Positions 1 through 7,700 of a DNA stretch of 23,341 bases are shown here, piece by piece (position 1 is the first letter of the stretch; every line of letters begins with the position of its first letter). The notes under the pieces were generated by a model. It was given only the letters and a program-made list of their open reading frames with translations, ran no database searches and was not told the DNA's origin. A program made the translations under genes and the position numbers. Location: NCBI GenBank assembly GCA_902465105.1, contig CABQLM010000028.1, positions 1-23,341 of the forward strand, in the 5' to 3' direction. This DNA is from an uncultured Collinsella sp. (GTDB lineage Bacteria > Actinomycetota > Coriobacteriia > Coriobacteriales > Coriobacteriaceae).

Positions 1-33
1 AGATCACCAGTTCGAATCTGGTACGGGCTACCA
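1..33 (+). tRNA. tRNA 3' end (partial, isotype not determinable)
   Basis: The window opens inside a tRNA. A five-pair T stem (ACCAG at 6-10 with CTGGT at 18-22) closes the seven-base loop TTCGAAT. The 3' acceptor strand ACGGGCT (23-29), the discriminator A30 and an encoded CCA (31-33) follow. The anticodon and the 5' half lie outside the window, so the amino acid cannot be named; the matching 5' acceptor strand should read AGCCCGT. A terminator starts about 10 bases downstream, so this is the last gene of its transcript. Confidence 0.88.
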
Positions 34-43
34 AAATTGATTG

Positions 44-72
44 CCCGGGCCTCGAAAGAGACCCGGGTTTTG
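44..72 (+). terminator. Rho-independent terminator after the tRNA
   Basis: CCCGGG (44-49) pairs with CCCGGG (62-67). One mismatch follows, then three more pairs (CTC/GAG) around a GAAA tetraloop at 54-57. The stem runs straight into TTTT (68-71). This is a classical intrinsic terminator that separates the tRNA from the downstream protein gene. Confidence 0.85.
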
Positions 73-127
73 TGTATACGCCGCATGTGTGGAATGAGCC
101 GCGTTTCACCTGGACCGAGGAGTTGCC

Positions 128-1045
128 ATGGACCTGCCCATCAGCCTACAAGACATTACGTATGCCGAGAATTACCTGGCGCAGGGAGACTTGGCAACGG
201 CGACGCCGCTGTTGGAGCGTCTGGTTGAGCTTGCCGAGGAATATATCGATGCCGAGTGCAAGACGGGGGAGAATCGCCAGTACTTTAGCTTCGATAGCAA
301 GTTTGAGCGTCTGGCCTACCGCCGCGTGGAAAAGGATCCGCGCGAGCTGGTGCAGGTCGAGGTGCCCTTTGATCGCCTGTATTCCGACATGGCGTTTGCC
401 TACATTCGCCAACAGGACTATGTGAGTGCTCGCAACGCCTTGATGCAAGCCGTGCGCTGGGATCCCATGAACTGTAACTACCGTCTGGATCTGGCCGAGC
501 TGTTCCGCGCTCTCGAGGACAAGCAGGAGTGGGCATCGCTTTCGTTTTCGGTGCTAGAACGTGCGAGCGACGGCAAGTGCGCCGCCCGCGCCTACGCCAA
601 CTTGGGCCAGTATTTCCTTGAGCCCGAGACCGAAAACGTTTCGGCGGCTGTGGGTTGCGCGCGTCTGGCGCTGCGCTTGGCCCCTGGCGATACGCATACG
701 ACGCGCCTGCTCAACAAGATCCATACTGCCTATGCGGACGCCGCCGAGGAGAGCGACGAGCATGTGATGGGCGAGCTGGCGTTGCAGGGCGTACCGACCT
801 CGCCTTCGGCCGAAATTGCCATTTGCCTGATCATGTGTGCGACCGACGCTGCGAGCGACGGCGATAAGCAGGAGGCTACGCGCCTGACGGTCCGTGCCCG
901 CGACCTGGTGGGTGAGGAGGCATGCGCGGCGATCATTAAGCTGGTGCGCGAGAGCGATGCAGAGCTCAACGCCGAGCGCAAGGCCAAACGCGAGGCCGCG
1001 AGCGGGAAAGCTGATGACGCCGAGGAGGCCGGCGATGCCCAGTAA
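128..1045 (+). CDS. TPR-like helical-repeat protein of unknown role
   Basis: This is a 305-residue acidic soluble protein with no signal peptide or membrane segment. Helix-turn-helix repeat patterns of TPR type can be seen: an N-terminal stretch (about residues 8-40, ...ENYLAQGDLATATPLLERL...), then about 90-130 (AFAYIRQQDYVSARNALMQA, followed by the W-D-P-x-N pattern typical of TPR ends) and about 150-200. The tail after about residue 275 is charged and Ala/Lys/Glu-rich, and probably disordered. The start ATG at 128 has GAGGAG at 117-122. The 3' end overlaps smpB by 11 bases, which implies translational coupling and co-transcription. TPR proteins usually serve as protein-protein scaffolds. 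Nothing here identifies the partner, and a link to ribosome rescue through smpB would rest on gene context alone. Confidence 0.85.
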   Translation: MDLPISLQDITYAENYLAQGDLATATPLLERLVELAEEYIDAECKTGENRQYFSFDSKFERLAYRRVEKDPRELVQVEVPFDRLYSDMAFAYIRQQDYVSARNALMQAVRWDPMNCNYRLDLAELFRALEDKQEWASLSFSVLERASDGKCAARAYANLGQYFLEPETENVSAAVGCARLALRLAPGDTHTTRLLNKIHTAYADAAEESDEHVMGELALQGVPTSPSAEIAICLIMCATDAASDGDKQEATRLTVRARDLVGEEACAAIIKLVRESDAELNAERKAKREAASGKADDAEEAGDAQ

Positions 1046-1505
1046 ACGCGAACGCAAGCTCATCTCCAAGAATCGTTCGGCACATCACGAGTACTTTATC
1101 GACGAGACGTTTGAGTGCGGCATCGAACTGAGCGGTACCGAGGTCAAGTCGATTCGCGAGCGCGCCTGTCAGATTACTGACACCTTTGCGCTGATTCGTG
1201 GCGGTGAGTGCTGGCTGGTGGGCCTGCATATTCACCCTTACAGCCACGGTGGCGTGTGGAATCGTGACCCCGACCGCAGGCGCCGTCTGCTGCTGCATCG
1301 CAAGGAGATTGATTTTCTTGACGGTAAACTGCGCAACCGCGGCTATGCGCTGGTGCCTTTGGAGCTCTACTTTAATACCGATGGTCGCGTAAAGCTGCTG
1401 TTGGGTCTGGGCCGCGGCAAAAAGCTCTACGACAAGCGTGAAGACATGGCAAAACGCGACGTTCAGCGCGAAATCGACCGTGCCCTCAAGGAGCGCAACC
1501 GTTAG
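1035..1505 (+). CDS. smpB: SsrA-binding protein SmpB
   Basis: SmpB is the 156-residue tmRNA partner that delivers SsrA RNA to stalled ribosomes for trans-translation. The family signatures are clear: an N-terminal N-R-x-A-x-H-x-Y-F-I segment, E-L-S-G-T-E-V-K-S-I-R in the OB-fold barrel, H-I-x-P-Y-S-H-G, the R-R-R-L-L-L-H-x-x-E-I motif, and a basic C-terminal tail (KKLYDKRE...). The tail inserts into the ribosomal A-site and mRNA channel. Length matches the family (about 150-160). I chose ATG 1035 because GAGGAGG lies at 1022-1028 with a six-base spacer and the next residues (PSKRERKLI) fit the family N-terminus. A longer in-frame opening back to 894 reads as out-of-frame upstream gene sequence. 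The tmRNA gene itself is not visible in this window. Confidence 0.96.
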   Translation: MPSKRERKLISKNRSAHHEYFIDETFECGIELSGTEVKSIRERACQITDTFALIRGGECWLVGLHIHPYSHGGVWNRDPDRRRRLLLHRKEIDFLDGKLRNRGYALVPLELYFNTDGRVKLLLGLGRGKKLYDKREDMAKRDVQREIDRALKERNR

Positions 1506-1569
1506 GTGCTTGGCTTGCGAGGCGGTGGGGCGTGTCTCGTCTTCCTTGCTGTTTTGACACATATGTCTC

Positions 1570-1604
1570 AAAGGCGGCGTCCGTTATGGGTACCGCCTTT
1601 TTTG
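1570..1604 (+). terminator. Rho-independent terminator after smpB
   Basis: AAAGGCGG (1570-1577) pairs perfectly with CCGCCTTT (1593-1600) across a 15-base loop, and the T run continues to 1603. It ends the TPR-smpB transcript before the flavin reductase gene. A 12-bp palindrome, GACACATATGTC (1555-1566), sits just upstream with unknown function. Confidence 0.85.
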
Positions 1605-1654
1605 TGGGTACATACTTCCATGAGGTTCCAACCCGGGTTAGGGGAGTGATCGTT

Positions 1655-2158
1655 ATGGATAAAACCGCGTTCTTTACCATGCCGAGCGGCCTGTATGTGG
1701 TGAGCGCTGCGGCCGACGGGCTGCGCGCCGGCTGCGTCATCAACACGGCGGTGCAGGTGACGTCTACGCCGCCGCGCATCTCGGCTGCCGTGAATAAGGA
1801 AAATGTCACGTCTGGCGTTATCAAGTCTGCCAAGGCCTTTGCGCTGACCGTGATCGATCAGACGGCCGATATGCTCTACATCGGTAACTTTGGATTCCGC
1901 ACCAGCAGCGACTATGACAAGTTTGCCAAGTACGAGACCCGCGAGACTGCCCTTGGCATGCCCTATGTGCCCGAGCACGCGGCGGCGCTGTTTAGCTGCC
2001 GTTTGATTGACACCGTTGACGTGGGCACGCATCTGCTGTTTATCGGCGAGGTTGAGGATGCCGAGCGTCTGAGCGGCGAGACTCCGTTGACCTATGACTA
2101 CTACCACAAGGTGCTGAAGGGCAAGACGCCGCCCAAGGCGTCTTCGTACCAAGGGTAG
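1655..2158 (+). CDS. Flavin reductase-like FMN-binding protein (Hrb-type flavin reductase domain)
   Basis: This 167-residue protein belongs to the flavin reductase domain family. The N-terminus (KTAFFTMPSGLYVVSA) is followed by the small-barrel strand pattern, with C-V-I-N-T-A-V-Q-V-T-S and an N-F-G-F-R-T motif near residues 75-80. The C-terminus carries P-L-T-Y-D-Y-Y-H-K-V-L-K-G-K, the signature of the flavin reductase half of high-molecular-weight rubredoxin (Hrb). In Hrb one polypeptide carries both this domain and a rubredoxin and passes electrons from NAD(P)H to flavodiiron proteins in O2 or NO defence. Here the rubredoxin is a separate gene 88 bases downstream, so the pair may be a split Hrb (inference). 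The ATG at 1655 was chosen for AGGGGAG at 1640-1645; upstream in-frame codons extend into the terminator. Confidence 0.85.
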   Translation: MDKTAFFTMPSGLYVVSAAADGLRAGCVINTAVQVTSTPPRISAAVNKENVTSGVIKSAKAFALTVIDQTADMLYIGNFGFRTSSDYDKFAKYETRETALGMPYVPEHAAALFSCRLIDTVDVGTHLLFIGEVEDAERLSGETPLTYDYYHKVLKGKTPPKASSYQG

Positions 2159-2173
2159 AAATGTTGTAAAAAT

Positions 2174-2214
2174 ACTTGCATAATATTATTGAGAATATAT
2201 ACTAATAAGCAAGT
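2174..2214 (+). promoter_or_regulatory. Promoter-like sequence and inverted repeat upstream of the rubredoxin gene
   Basis: A strongly AT-rich island stands out from its GC-rich surroundings. TTGCAT (2176-2181) and TATACT (2198-2203) are 16 bases apart and look like -35 and -10 elements. They lie inside an inverted repeat with ACTTGC at 2174-2179 and GCAAGT at 2209-2214. This suggests the rubredoxin gene has its own promoter, possibly under a repressor that binds the inverted repeat. The regulator is unknown. Confidence 0.5.
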
Positions 2215-2246
2215 ACACCAGCAGTCACGTTCGAGAGGAGAACATC

Positions 2247-2390
2247 ATGGCTGAGGAAAAGAAGACGTACAAGTTCGTGTGCACCGTTTGCGGTTACGAG
2301 GTTGAGGTCGACACGCCCGAGCTGCCCGAAGACTACGTGTGCCCGGTCTGCGGCGTCGGTCCCGATCAGTTTGAGCTCGTCGAGGAGTAA
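2247..2390 (+). CDS. Short rubredoxin-like electron carrier
   Basis: This 47-residue protein has two knuckles for one iron: C-T-V-C-G-Y near residues 12-17 and [13 protein letters not shown] near residues 31-43. Rubredoxins carry a single Fe(Cys)4 centre and shuttle electrons between reductases and oxygen- or NO-reducing enzymes. The interval between the knuckles is only 16 residues, against about 29 in classical rubredoxin, so the central aromatic hairpin is shortened. It remains longer than the roughly 12 residues of rubrerythrin-type domains. The second knuckle, with PELPEDY before it, is typical of true rubredoxins. The start ATG has GAGAGGAG about eight bases upstream. Together with the preceding flavin reductase it probably forms a split Hrb-like system, although its own promoter would allow independent expression. 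Confidence 0.85.
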   Translation: MAEEKKTYKFVCTVCGYEVEVDTPELPEDYVCPVCGVGPDQFELVEE

Positions 2391-2431
2391 CTCGTAGACA
2401 CGCGACTTGCAGCATCACATAGCTCTGTCCA

Positions 2432-2468
2432 AGGGTCCCGGTCGGATATCCCGTCCGGGGCCCTTTTT
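2432..2468 (+). terminator. Rho-independent terminator after the rubredoxin gene
   Basis: GGGTCCCGG (2433-2441) pairs with CCGGGGCCC (2455-2463) with one G-T pair. An inner CGG/CCG pairing closes the loop and the stem runs into TTTTT (2464-2468). Confidence 0.85.
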
Positions 2469-2563
2469 CCTCCGTCCCCAAGGGATCAAATGGTGTGCCG
2501 GGATATCTGGAAAAGCGATAGCCGATCGCGGAGTTCTGACAGGGGTGCCAGACTATTGCCGTC

Positions 2564-2692
2564 ATGGATGGCAGGCGCATCGTTGCCGTGGATATGCCTG
2601 CTGAGACTATCGGCCAGGGTGTGCTGGTACAGGTCTTTGGCGTGTCGATTGCCCGGATGGACCTTAACGGAGAGGTCGTCTACAGCTGCTGA
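2564..2692 (+). pseudogene. Possible small ORF or gene remnant between the rubredoxin terminator and array 1
   Basis: A 42-codon reading frame (ATG to TGA) begins MDGRRIVAVDMPAETIG and ends NGEVVYSC. The codon and residue pattern looks like real protein (alternating hydrophobic residues, few rare residues), but there is no ribosome binding site and I recognise no family. It may be the decayed end of a gene. The rest of the 2469-2726 interval holds nothing I can assign. Repeat array 1 begins 34 bases downstream. Confidence 0.22.
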
Positions 2693-2726
2693 GCTATATC
2701 CTGCCCGTTAATTCTGCCGGTGAATA

Positions 2727-2861
2727 TCTCAATCTGTAACATCTAGGAGCGGAAGTTGAGTCCACTTGTTACAGATCGAGACAAACTGAAACCATCTCTC
2801 AGAAAATCTCAATCTGTAACATCTGACGGTTCAAAACGGGCTCACGTGTTACAGATTGAGA
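2727..2861. repeat. Palindromic repeat array 1 (two 55-bp units)
   Basis: Four 15-bp arms start at 2727, 2767, 2807 and 2847, exactly 40 bp apart and in alternating orientation. The form is TCTCAATCTGTAACA followed by TGTTACAGATYGAGA. This gives two 55-bp palindromes separated by a 25-bp linker. The second unit has perfectly complementary arms; the first has one mismatch. The array lies between the 3' ends of the rubredoxin gene and mntH, 29 bp from the mntH stop. There is no T run, so it is not a classical terminator. Its linker (2782-2806) resembles the second linker of array 2 at about 20 of 25 positions. Confidence 0.9.
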
Positions 2862-2890
2862 CGTTATATCTGGACAGTCACGCCATCCCA

Positions 2891-4147
2891 TTACATCCCC
2901 GTTAGCAGCACGATGTCGAGAGCCGTCACGATGACACCGATCCCTACGAGCAACGCGTTGAGCGGGCGCGAGTTGGCGTATTTGCCCATGACGCGGGGCG
3001 AACTGGTGAGTCGTATAAGCACAAAGACCGTAATCGGCAGCTGAAGCGACAGCAACGCCTGACTCCAAATGAGACCCTCAAAAGGATTCGGGACGATCAG
3101 ACACGCCGCCACTGCGCCGACGAAACAGGTCGCCACACCGATCGAGGAATGTCGGTCGTGGATGTCGTATTCCTCGTCGAACATGCCCGCGGTGATGGTG
3201 CCCGCCGCCATGCCCGCCGTCACACTACTCGATAGGCCCGCAAACAGCAGTGCCACCGCAAAGATGGTCGAGCTCGCCGGGCCCAAGATGGGGGAGAGCG
3301 TGGCCGCTGCGACGGCGAGGTCGTCTACGACAATGCCGTGTGCAAAGAAGGTCGTTGCGGCCAGGATGACCATGGCCGAGTTGATTGCCCAGCCCACGCC
3401 CATCGAAAAGAGTGTGTCGAAGAGCTCGTAGCGCAGACGTTCTTCGATAACCTGCTCGCCTTGGCCTTTGAAGTGCATGGATTGGATGACCTCGGAGTGC
3501 AGGAAGAGGTTGTGGGGCATAACGACCGCGCCTAGGACACTTACGATGATCGCGGCCGAGCCGGTGGGCATGCTGGGTGTGATCCAGCTTGTGGCGGCCT
3601 GCGGCCAGTCGACCTTGACCAGCGTAAGCTCGGCCAAAAACGAGAGTCCTACCACGCCTACGAAGGCGATGATCCATCGCTCGGCGCGCTTGTAGGAGCT
3701 CGTCGTGAGCATTGCCATCGATACTGCCGCCACGATGACGCAGCCCGCGCGCACGGGCAGCCCAAAGAGCATTTGAAGGGCAATCGCGCCACCCAGGACT
3801 TCGGCCATGGCGGTGGCGATGGTTGCGAGATAGGCGCTGGCAAGTACCGTGCGTCCCACGATGCGGGGGAGGTAGCGCGTCGTGGCCTCGGCAAGACAGG
3901 CGCCCGTTGCGATACCCAGGTGTGCAGCGTTGTGCTGCAGCATAATGAGCATGATCGTGGACAGCGTGACGATCCACAGCAGCGCGTAGCCAAACTGCGA
4001 GCCGGCGGCCATATTGGAGGCCCAATTGCCCGGGTCGATAAAGCCGACGGTCACGAGTAACCCGGGGCCGATATGCCGCGCAATGTCTAGGCCTCCGTGA
4101 CCGCCGGTGCGCGGGGAGCCAAAGTGTTGCTTGAGATGGTTGATCAT
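2891..4147 (-). CDS. mntH: Nramp-family Mn2+/Fe2+ transporter MntH
   Basis: This is a 418-residue integral membrane protein of the Nramp/SLC11 family, which imports Mn2+ or Fe2+ by proton coupling. The two family hallmarks are present. D-P-G-N in the first transmembrane helix (residues 38-41, GFIDPGNWASN) and M-P-H-N in the sixth (residues 210-213, VVMPHNLFLHS) supply the metal-binding residues. About eleven hydrophobic helices can be traced. The start ATG at 4147 was chosen because AGGAGCT lies about six bases upstream; a longer opening to 4183 adds a non-hydrophobic extension without a ribosome binding site. The gene stands alone on the minus strand between repeat arrays 1 and 2 and has its own promoter. 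The substrate preference (Mn over Fe) is inferred from the family. Confidence 0.93.
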   Translation of the reverse strand: MINHLKQHFGSPRTGGHGGLDIARHIGPGLLVTVGFIDPGNWASNMAAGSQFGYALLWIVTLSTIMLIMLQHNAAHLGIATGACLAEATTRYLPRIVGRTVLASAYLATIATAMAEVLGGAIALQMLFGLPVRAGCVIVAAVSMAMLTTSSYKRAERWIIAFVGVVGLSFLAELTLVKVDWPQAATSWITPSMPTGSAAIIVSVLGAVVMPHNLFLHSEVIQSMHFKGQGEQVIEERLRYELFDTLFSMGVGWAINSAMVILAATTFFAHGIVVDDLAVAAATLSPILGPASSTIFAVALLFAGLSSSVTAGMAAGTITAGMFDEEYDIHDRHSSIGVATCFVGAVAACLIVPNPFEGLIWSQALLSLQLPITVFVLIRLTSSPRVMGKYANSRPLNALLVGIGVIVTALDIVLLTGM

Positions 4148-4183
4148 GGTGAGCTCCTGCGTGCCGTTTGTTTGACGCCGCAA

Positions 4184-4230
4184 AGGATACCCGTTTTAGG
4201 CTCAAAAGTTAACCAAGACTAACAAAATTG
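4184..4230 (-). promoter_or_regulatory. Candidate mntH promoter with possible metal-regulator site
   Basis: Read on the minus strand, TTAACT (4212 to 4207) and TATCCT (4189 to 4184) are 17 bases apart and sit about 37 bases before the mntH start codon. TTAG (4196-4199) and CTAA (4219-4222) form the ends of an imperfect palindrome that covers the -35 region. That placement would suit a MntR/DtxR-type repressor, but the match to known boxes is only partial. Confidence 0.4.
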
Positions 4231-4270
4231 TTGTATTTGAATAGGATGGTGAAAGGGGGCTGCCGAAATG

Positions 4271-4485
4271 TCTTGATCTGTAACAACGAGGGATGGAAAT
4301 TGGGTCTAGGTGTTACAGATTAAGACAGGAAGAAATGGTCCTATGAAAAATCTCGATCTGTAACAGCTGACCGCCAAAACCGGCCCTTCGTGTTACAGAT
4401 CGAGACAAACCAAAACCGTCCTGCAGAAAATCTCAATCTGTAACATCTAGTCGTCGAAATTGGGTCTTCGTGTTACAGATTGAGA
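4271..4485. repeat. Palindromic repeat array 2 (three 55-bp units)
   Basis: Six arms start at 4271, 4311, 4351, 4391, 4431 and 4471, every one exactly 40 bp from the last and alternating in orientation. Units two and three are perfect inverted repeats although their arms differ from each other: TCTCGATCTGTAACA pairs with a CGAGA arm, and TCTCAATCTGTAACA pairs with a TGAGA arm. The first unit carries the rare TCTTGA variant, matched by a TAAGA right arm through a G-T pair. The array lies in the divergent mntH-gltB region, 123 bp upstream of the mntH start. Its centres (GGAAATTGGGTC type) and one linker resemble those of array 1 on the other side of mntH. Confidence 0.92.
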
Positions 4486-4497
4486 TGTTTGAAGCGG

Positions 4498-4600
4498 TGG
4501 GCTTACAGGCGCCCGGCACGCGGAAGGTGACGTTGTCGATGGGCTCAATCGACACCTCGGGCACGTGCTCAACCTGCGGCACCCACTCGTAGGGCGTGCG
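4498..4600 (-). pseudogene. Coding-like gene fragment next to array 2
   Basis: On the minus strand, just after an in-frame TAA (4603-4601), about 35 codons read like ordinary protein (TPYEWVPQVEHVPEVSIEP, then an IDNVTFRVPGACKP segment). The frame then runs into the last arm of array 2. There is no start codon with a ribosome binding site. This looks like the decayed end of a gene against which the array lies; I do not recognise the family. The remainder of 4148-4700 holds the mntH promoter, array 2 and the gltB leader. Confidence 0.3.
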
Positions 4601-4700
4601 TTACGCGATTGTTTCGAAACGGGTGGGAAACACAGCGGGCCGGCGATGCTTCTAGTATGCCTATTCAACTGACTGACTAAATATCTAGGGGAGGATCGCG

Positions 4701-7700
4701 ATGCAGGCAGATTCCGCTCAGCAGCAGGGCCTTTATCGCCCCGAATTCGACCACGATGCGTGTGGCATCGGCGCACTTGCTGATATCAACGGTGAGCGCC
4801 ATCATCAGATTCTGGACGATGCGCTGTCCATTCTGGTCAACTTGGAGCACCGCGGTGGCACGGGACTCGAGAAGAACACCGGCGACGGCGCTGGCATCCT
4901 GTTCCAGGTTCCGCATCACTTTTTCCGTAAAGAGGCTCAAAAGTGCGGCCAGATTCTGCCGGCAGAGGGCGACTATGGCGTGGCCATGCTGTTCTTCCCG
5001 CAGGACGACAAGGGCGTAGAGGATGCCCGCCGCGTGTTTGAGGAAGGCTGCGCCGAGGCCGGCGTGCCGCTGCTCTTTTGGCGCGAGGTGCCGGTCGACC
5101 CGCACGACTTGGGCGAGACGGCCCGCGCCTGCATGCCCACTATCCTACAGGCCTTCCTGGGCCGTCCGGACGACACGCCCGCCGGCGATGCCTTTGAGCG
5201 TCGCCTGTACGTGTGCCGCCGCACCATCGAGAAGAAGGCCGACGCCGAGTTTGCCCTGCGCGACAAGATCTTCTATGTGTGCTCCATGAGCTCGCGCACC
5301 ATTGTGTACAAGGGCATGCTCGTGGCCACGCAGATGCGCCGCTTCTTCATCGATCTCAACGACGCCGCCGTCAAGACAGCCGTGGCGCTCGTCCACTCGC
5401 GCTACTCCACCAACACCACGCCCAGCTGGGAGCGTGCACACCCCAACCGTTTTATCATCCACAACGGTGAGATCAACACCCTCAAGGGCAACGTCAACTG
5501 GATCCGCGCCCGCGAACCCAACCTGTACAGCCCCGTACTGCAGCACGATCTTGAACGCGTGATGCCCATCATCAACCGCGAGGGCTCCGACTCCGCGATT
5601 CTGGACAACGTGCTTGAGTTTCTGGTCATGAACGGTCGCCCGCTCACGCGTGCCGCGTCCATGTTGCTGCCCGAGCCGTGGGATCACAACGACAGCCTGA
5701 GTGAGGAGCGCCGCGCCTACGACGCTTACCAGTCCATGCTCATGGAGCCGTGGGACGGTCCGGCCGCCATCGCCTTTACCGACGGTCGCACGCTGGGCGC
5801 TGCCCTCGACCGCAACGGCCTGCGTCCCGCCCGCTACTATGTGACGCGCGACGGTCGCTTTATGCTGGCAAGCGAGGTTGGCACCATCGAGGTGCGCCCC
5901 GAGAACATCCTGACGAGCGGCTGTCTGGGGCCAGGCCAGATGCTCGAGGTCGACTTTGCCCGCGGCCGTGTGATCTACAACGACGAATTGCGTGCCCGCT
6001 ATGCCAAGGAAAAGCCCTACCGCGACTGGATCGCCGAAGAGACGCTGACCGTCGACGCGCTCGACAGGCCTGTCGCGGCAACACTCGCCGAGGACGCCGA
6101 GGTACCCGCCGCCGTGCGCATGGCCAAGCTCGGCTATCACTGGGACGACGTCGACGAGGTCGTGCGCCCCATGGCCCAGCAGGGCAAGGCGCCGCTCGCC
6201 TCGATGGGCATCGACGCGCCGCTGGCCTGCCTGTCCAAGAAGACGCGTTCGTTCTTCGACTACTTCTATCAGCTGTTCGCCCAGGTCACGAATCCGCCGA
6301 TCGATGCCCTGCGCGAGCACATGGTGACTTCGACCACGCTCTACCTGGGCAACCACGGCAACCTGCTCGAGGATTCCCGCACGGCCTGCCAGCTGGTGCG
6401 CCTGGAGCGTCCGCTGCTGAGCGAGGAGGAGTTCGACCGCATCTGCGCCATCGACCGCGTGGGCTTTAAGACCCGCCGTTTCCGTGCCGTCTACCGTCGC
6501 GATGCCGGCGAGGGCGCGCTACAGGCTGCGCTCAAGCAGCTTGCAGAGGACGTTGAGGCTGCGGTCCGCGACGGCGTGAACATCGTGGTGTTGAGCGATC
6601 GTGCCGCTGCGGGCGAGGTGCCCGTGCCGTCGCTGCTCGCCGTGGGCTGCGTGCACAACCACCTGATCCGCGCCGGCGTGCGTACCTTTGCCGACATCGT
6701 GGTGGAGTGCGGCGACGCCGTGTCCCCGCACGACTTTGCGGCACTGGTGGGCTACTCCGCGAGCGGCGTCTATCCGTACAACGCGCACGCGTGCATCCGC
6801 GATCTGGCGGCGCGCGGCGACCTGGACGTGACGGCTGAGCAGGGCATCGACAACTACAACAAGGCTGCGACCGCCGGCATCGTCTCCATCATGTCCAAGA
6901 TGGGTATTTCTACGGTGCAGAGCTACCATTCGGCGCAGATCTTCGAGGCCGTGGGCTTTACGTCGGAGTTCGTCAACGCGTACTTCGCCGGCACGGTGAG
7001 CCGTGTGGGCGGTATGGGTGTCGAGGACGTCGAGCGCGAGCAAAATGAGCGCTACGACGCCGCGCTCGCTATCCTTAAAAGCCCGGCTCCCGATCAGTTG
7101 CCCACGCTGGGTCTGACCAAGTGGCGCCCGCTCGGCGGCGAGGACCACCTGATTGACCCCCAGACCGTCTACCTGCTGCAGACCGCCTGTCGCGAGGACA
7201 GCTACGACGCCTTTAAGGAGTACAGCGCCCGCCTGCACCGCACCGGCCGTGCCGTGCGCCTGCGCGACTTGCTGGACTTTGATGCCAGCGGCCGCACTCC
7301 GGTGGCACTCGACGAGGTCGAGCCCGCGCTCAACATCGTCCGCCGCTTTAACACCGGCGCCATGTCGTACGGCTCCATCAGCAAGGAAGCACACGAGTGC
7401 ATGGCCATCGCCATGAACCGCCTGCACGGTCGTTCCAACTCCGGCGAGGGCGGCGAGGATCCGCGGCGCGAGACTCCGTTGGCCAACGGTGACTCCAAGA
7501 ACTCCGCCATCAAACAGGTGGCAAGCGCGCGCTTTGGCGTGACGAGCCGTTACCTGTGCAGCGCCTTCGAGATTCAGATCAAGATGGCCCAGGGCGCCAA
7601 GCCCGGCGAGGGCGGCCACCTGCCCGGCAAGAAGGTCTACCCCTGGATCGCCGAGGTCCGTCAGTCCACGCCCGGCATCGGCCTGATCTCGCCTCCTCCG

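Noticed and set aside
894..1034. N-terminal extension of SmpB
   Set aside because: The extra codons are the out-of-frame end of the TPR-like gene. The ATG at 1035 has a strong ribosome binding site and gives a normal-length SmpB.
2181..2203. Fur or PerR box upstream of the rubredoxin gene
   Set aside because: The AT-rich palindromic look is suggestive, but the match to either consensus is weak and could reflect promoter composition alone.
2727..2861. Array units as ordinary Rho-independent terminators
   Set aside because: No T run follows any stem. Arrays also occur upstream of genes and between divergent genes, and separate terminators exist nearby.
4271..4485. CRISPR array as an explanation for the 40-bp-phased repeats
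   Set aside because: Repeats are only 15 bp, alternate in orientation, and the spacers carry their own conserved pattern. There is no leader and no cas gene. Six short arrays in 23 kb do not fit CRISPR.
4603..4700. gltB promoter
   Set aside because: TAGTAT (near 4653) could be a -10 element, but no -35 element at proper spacing is convincing.
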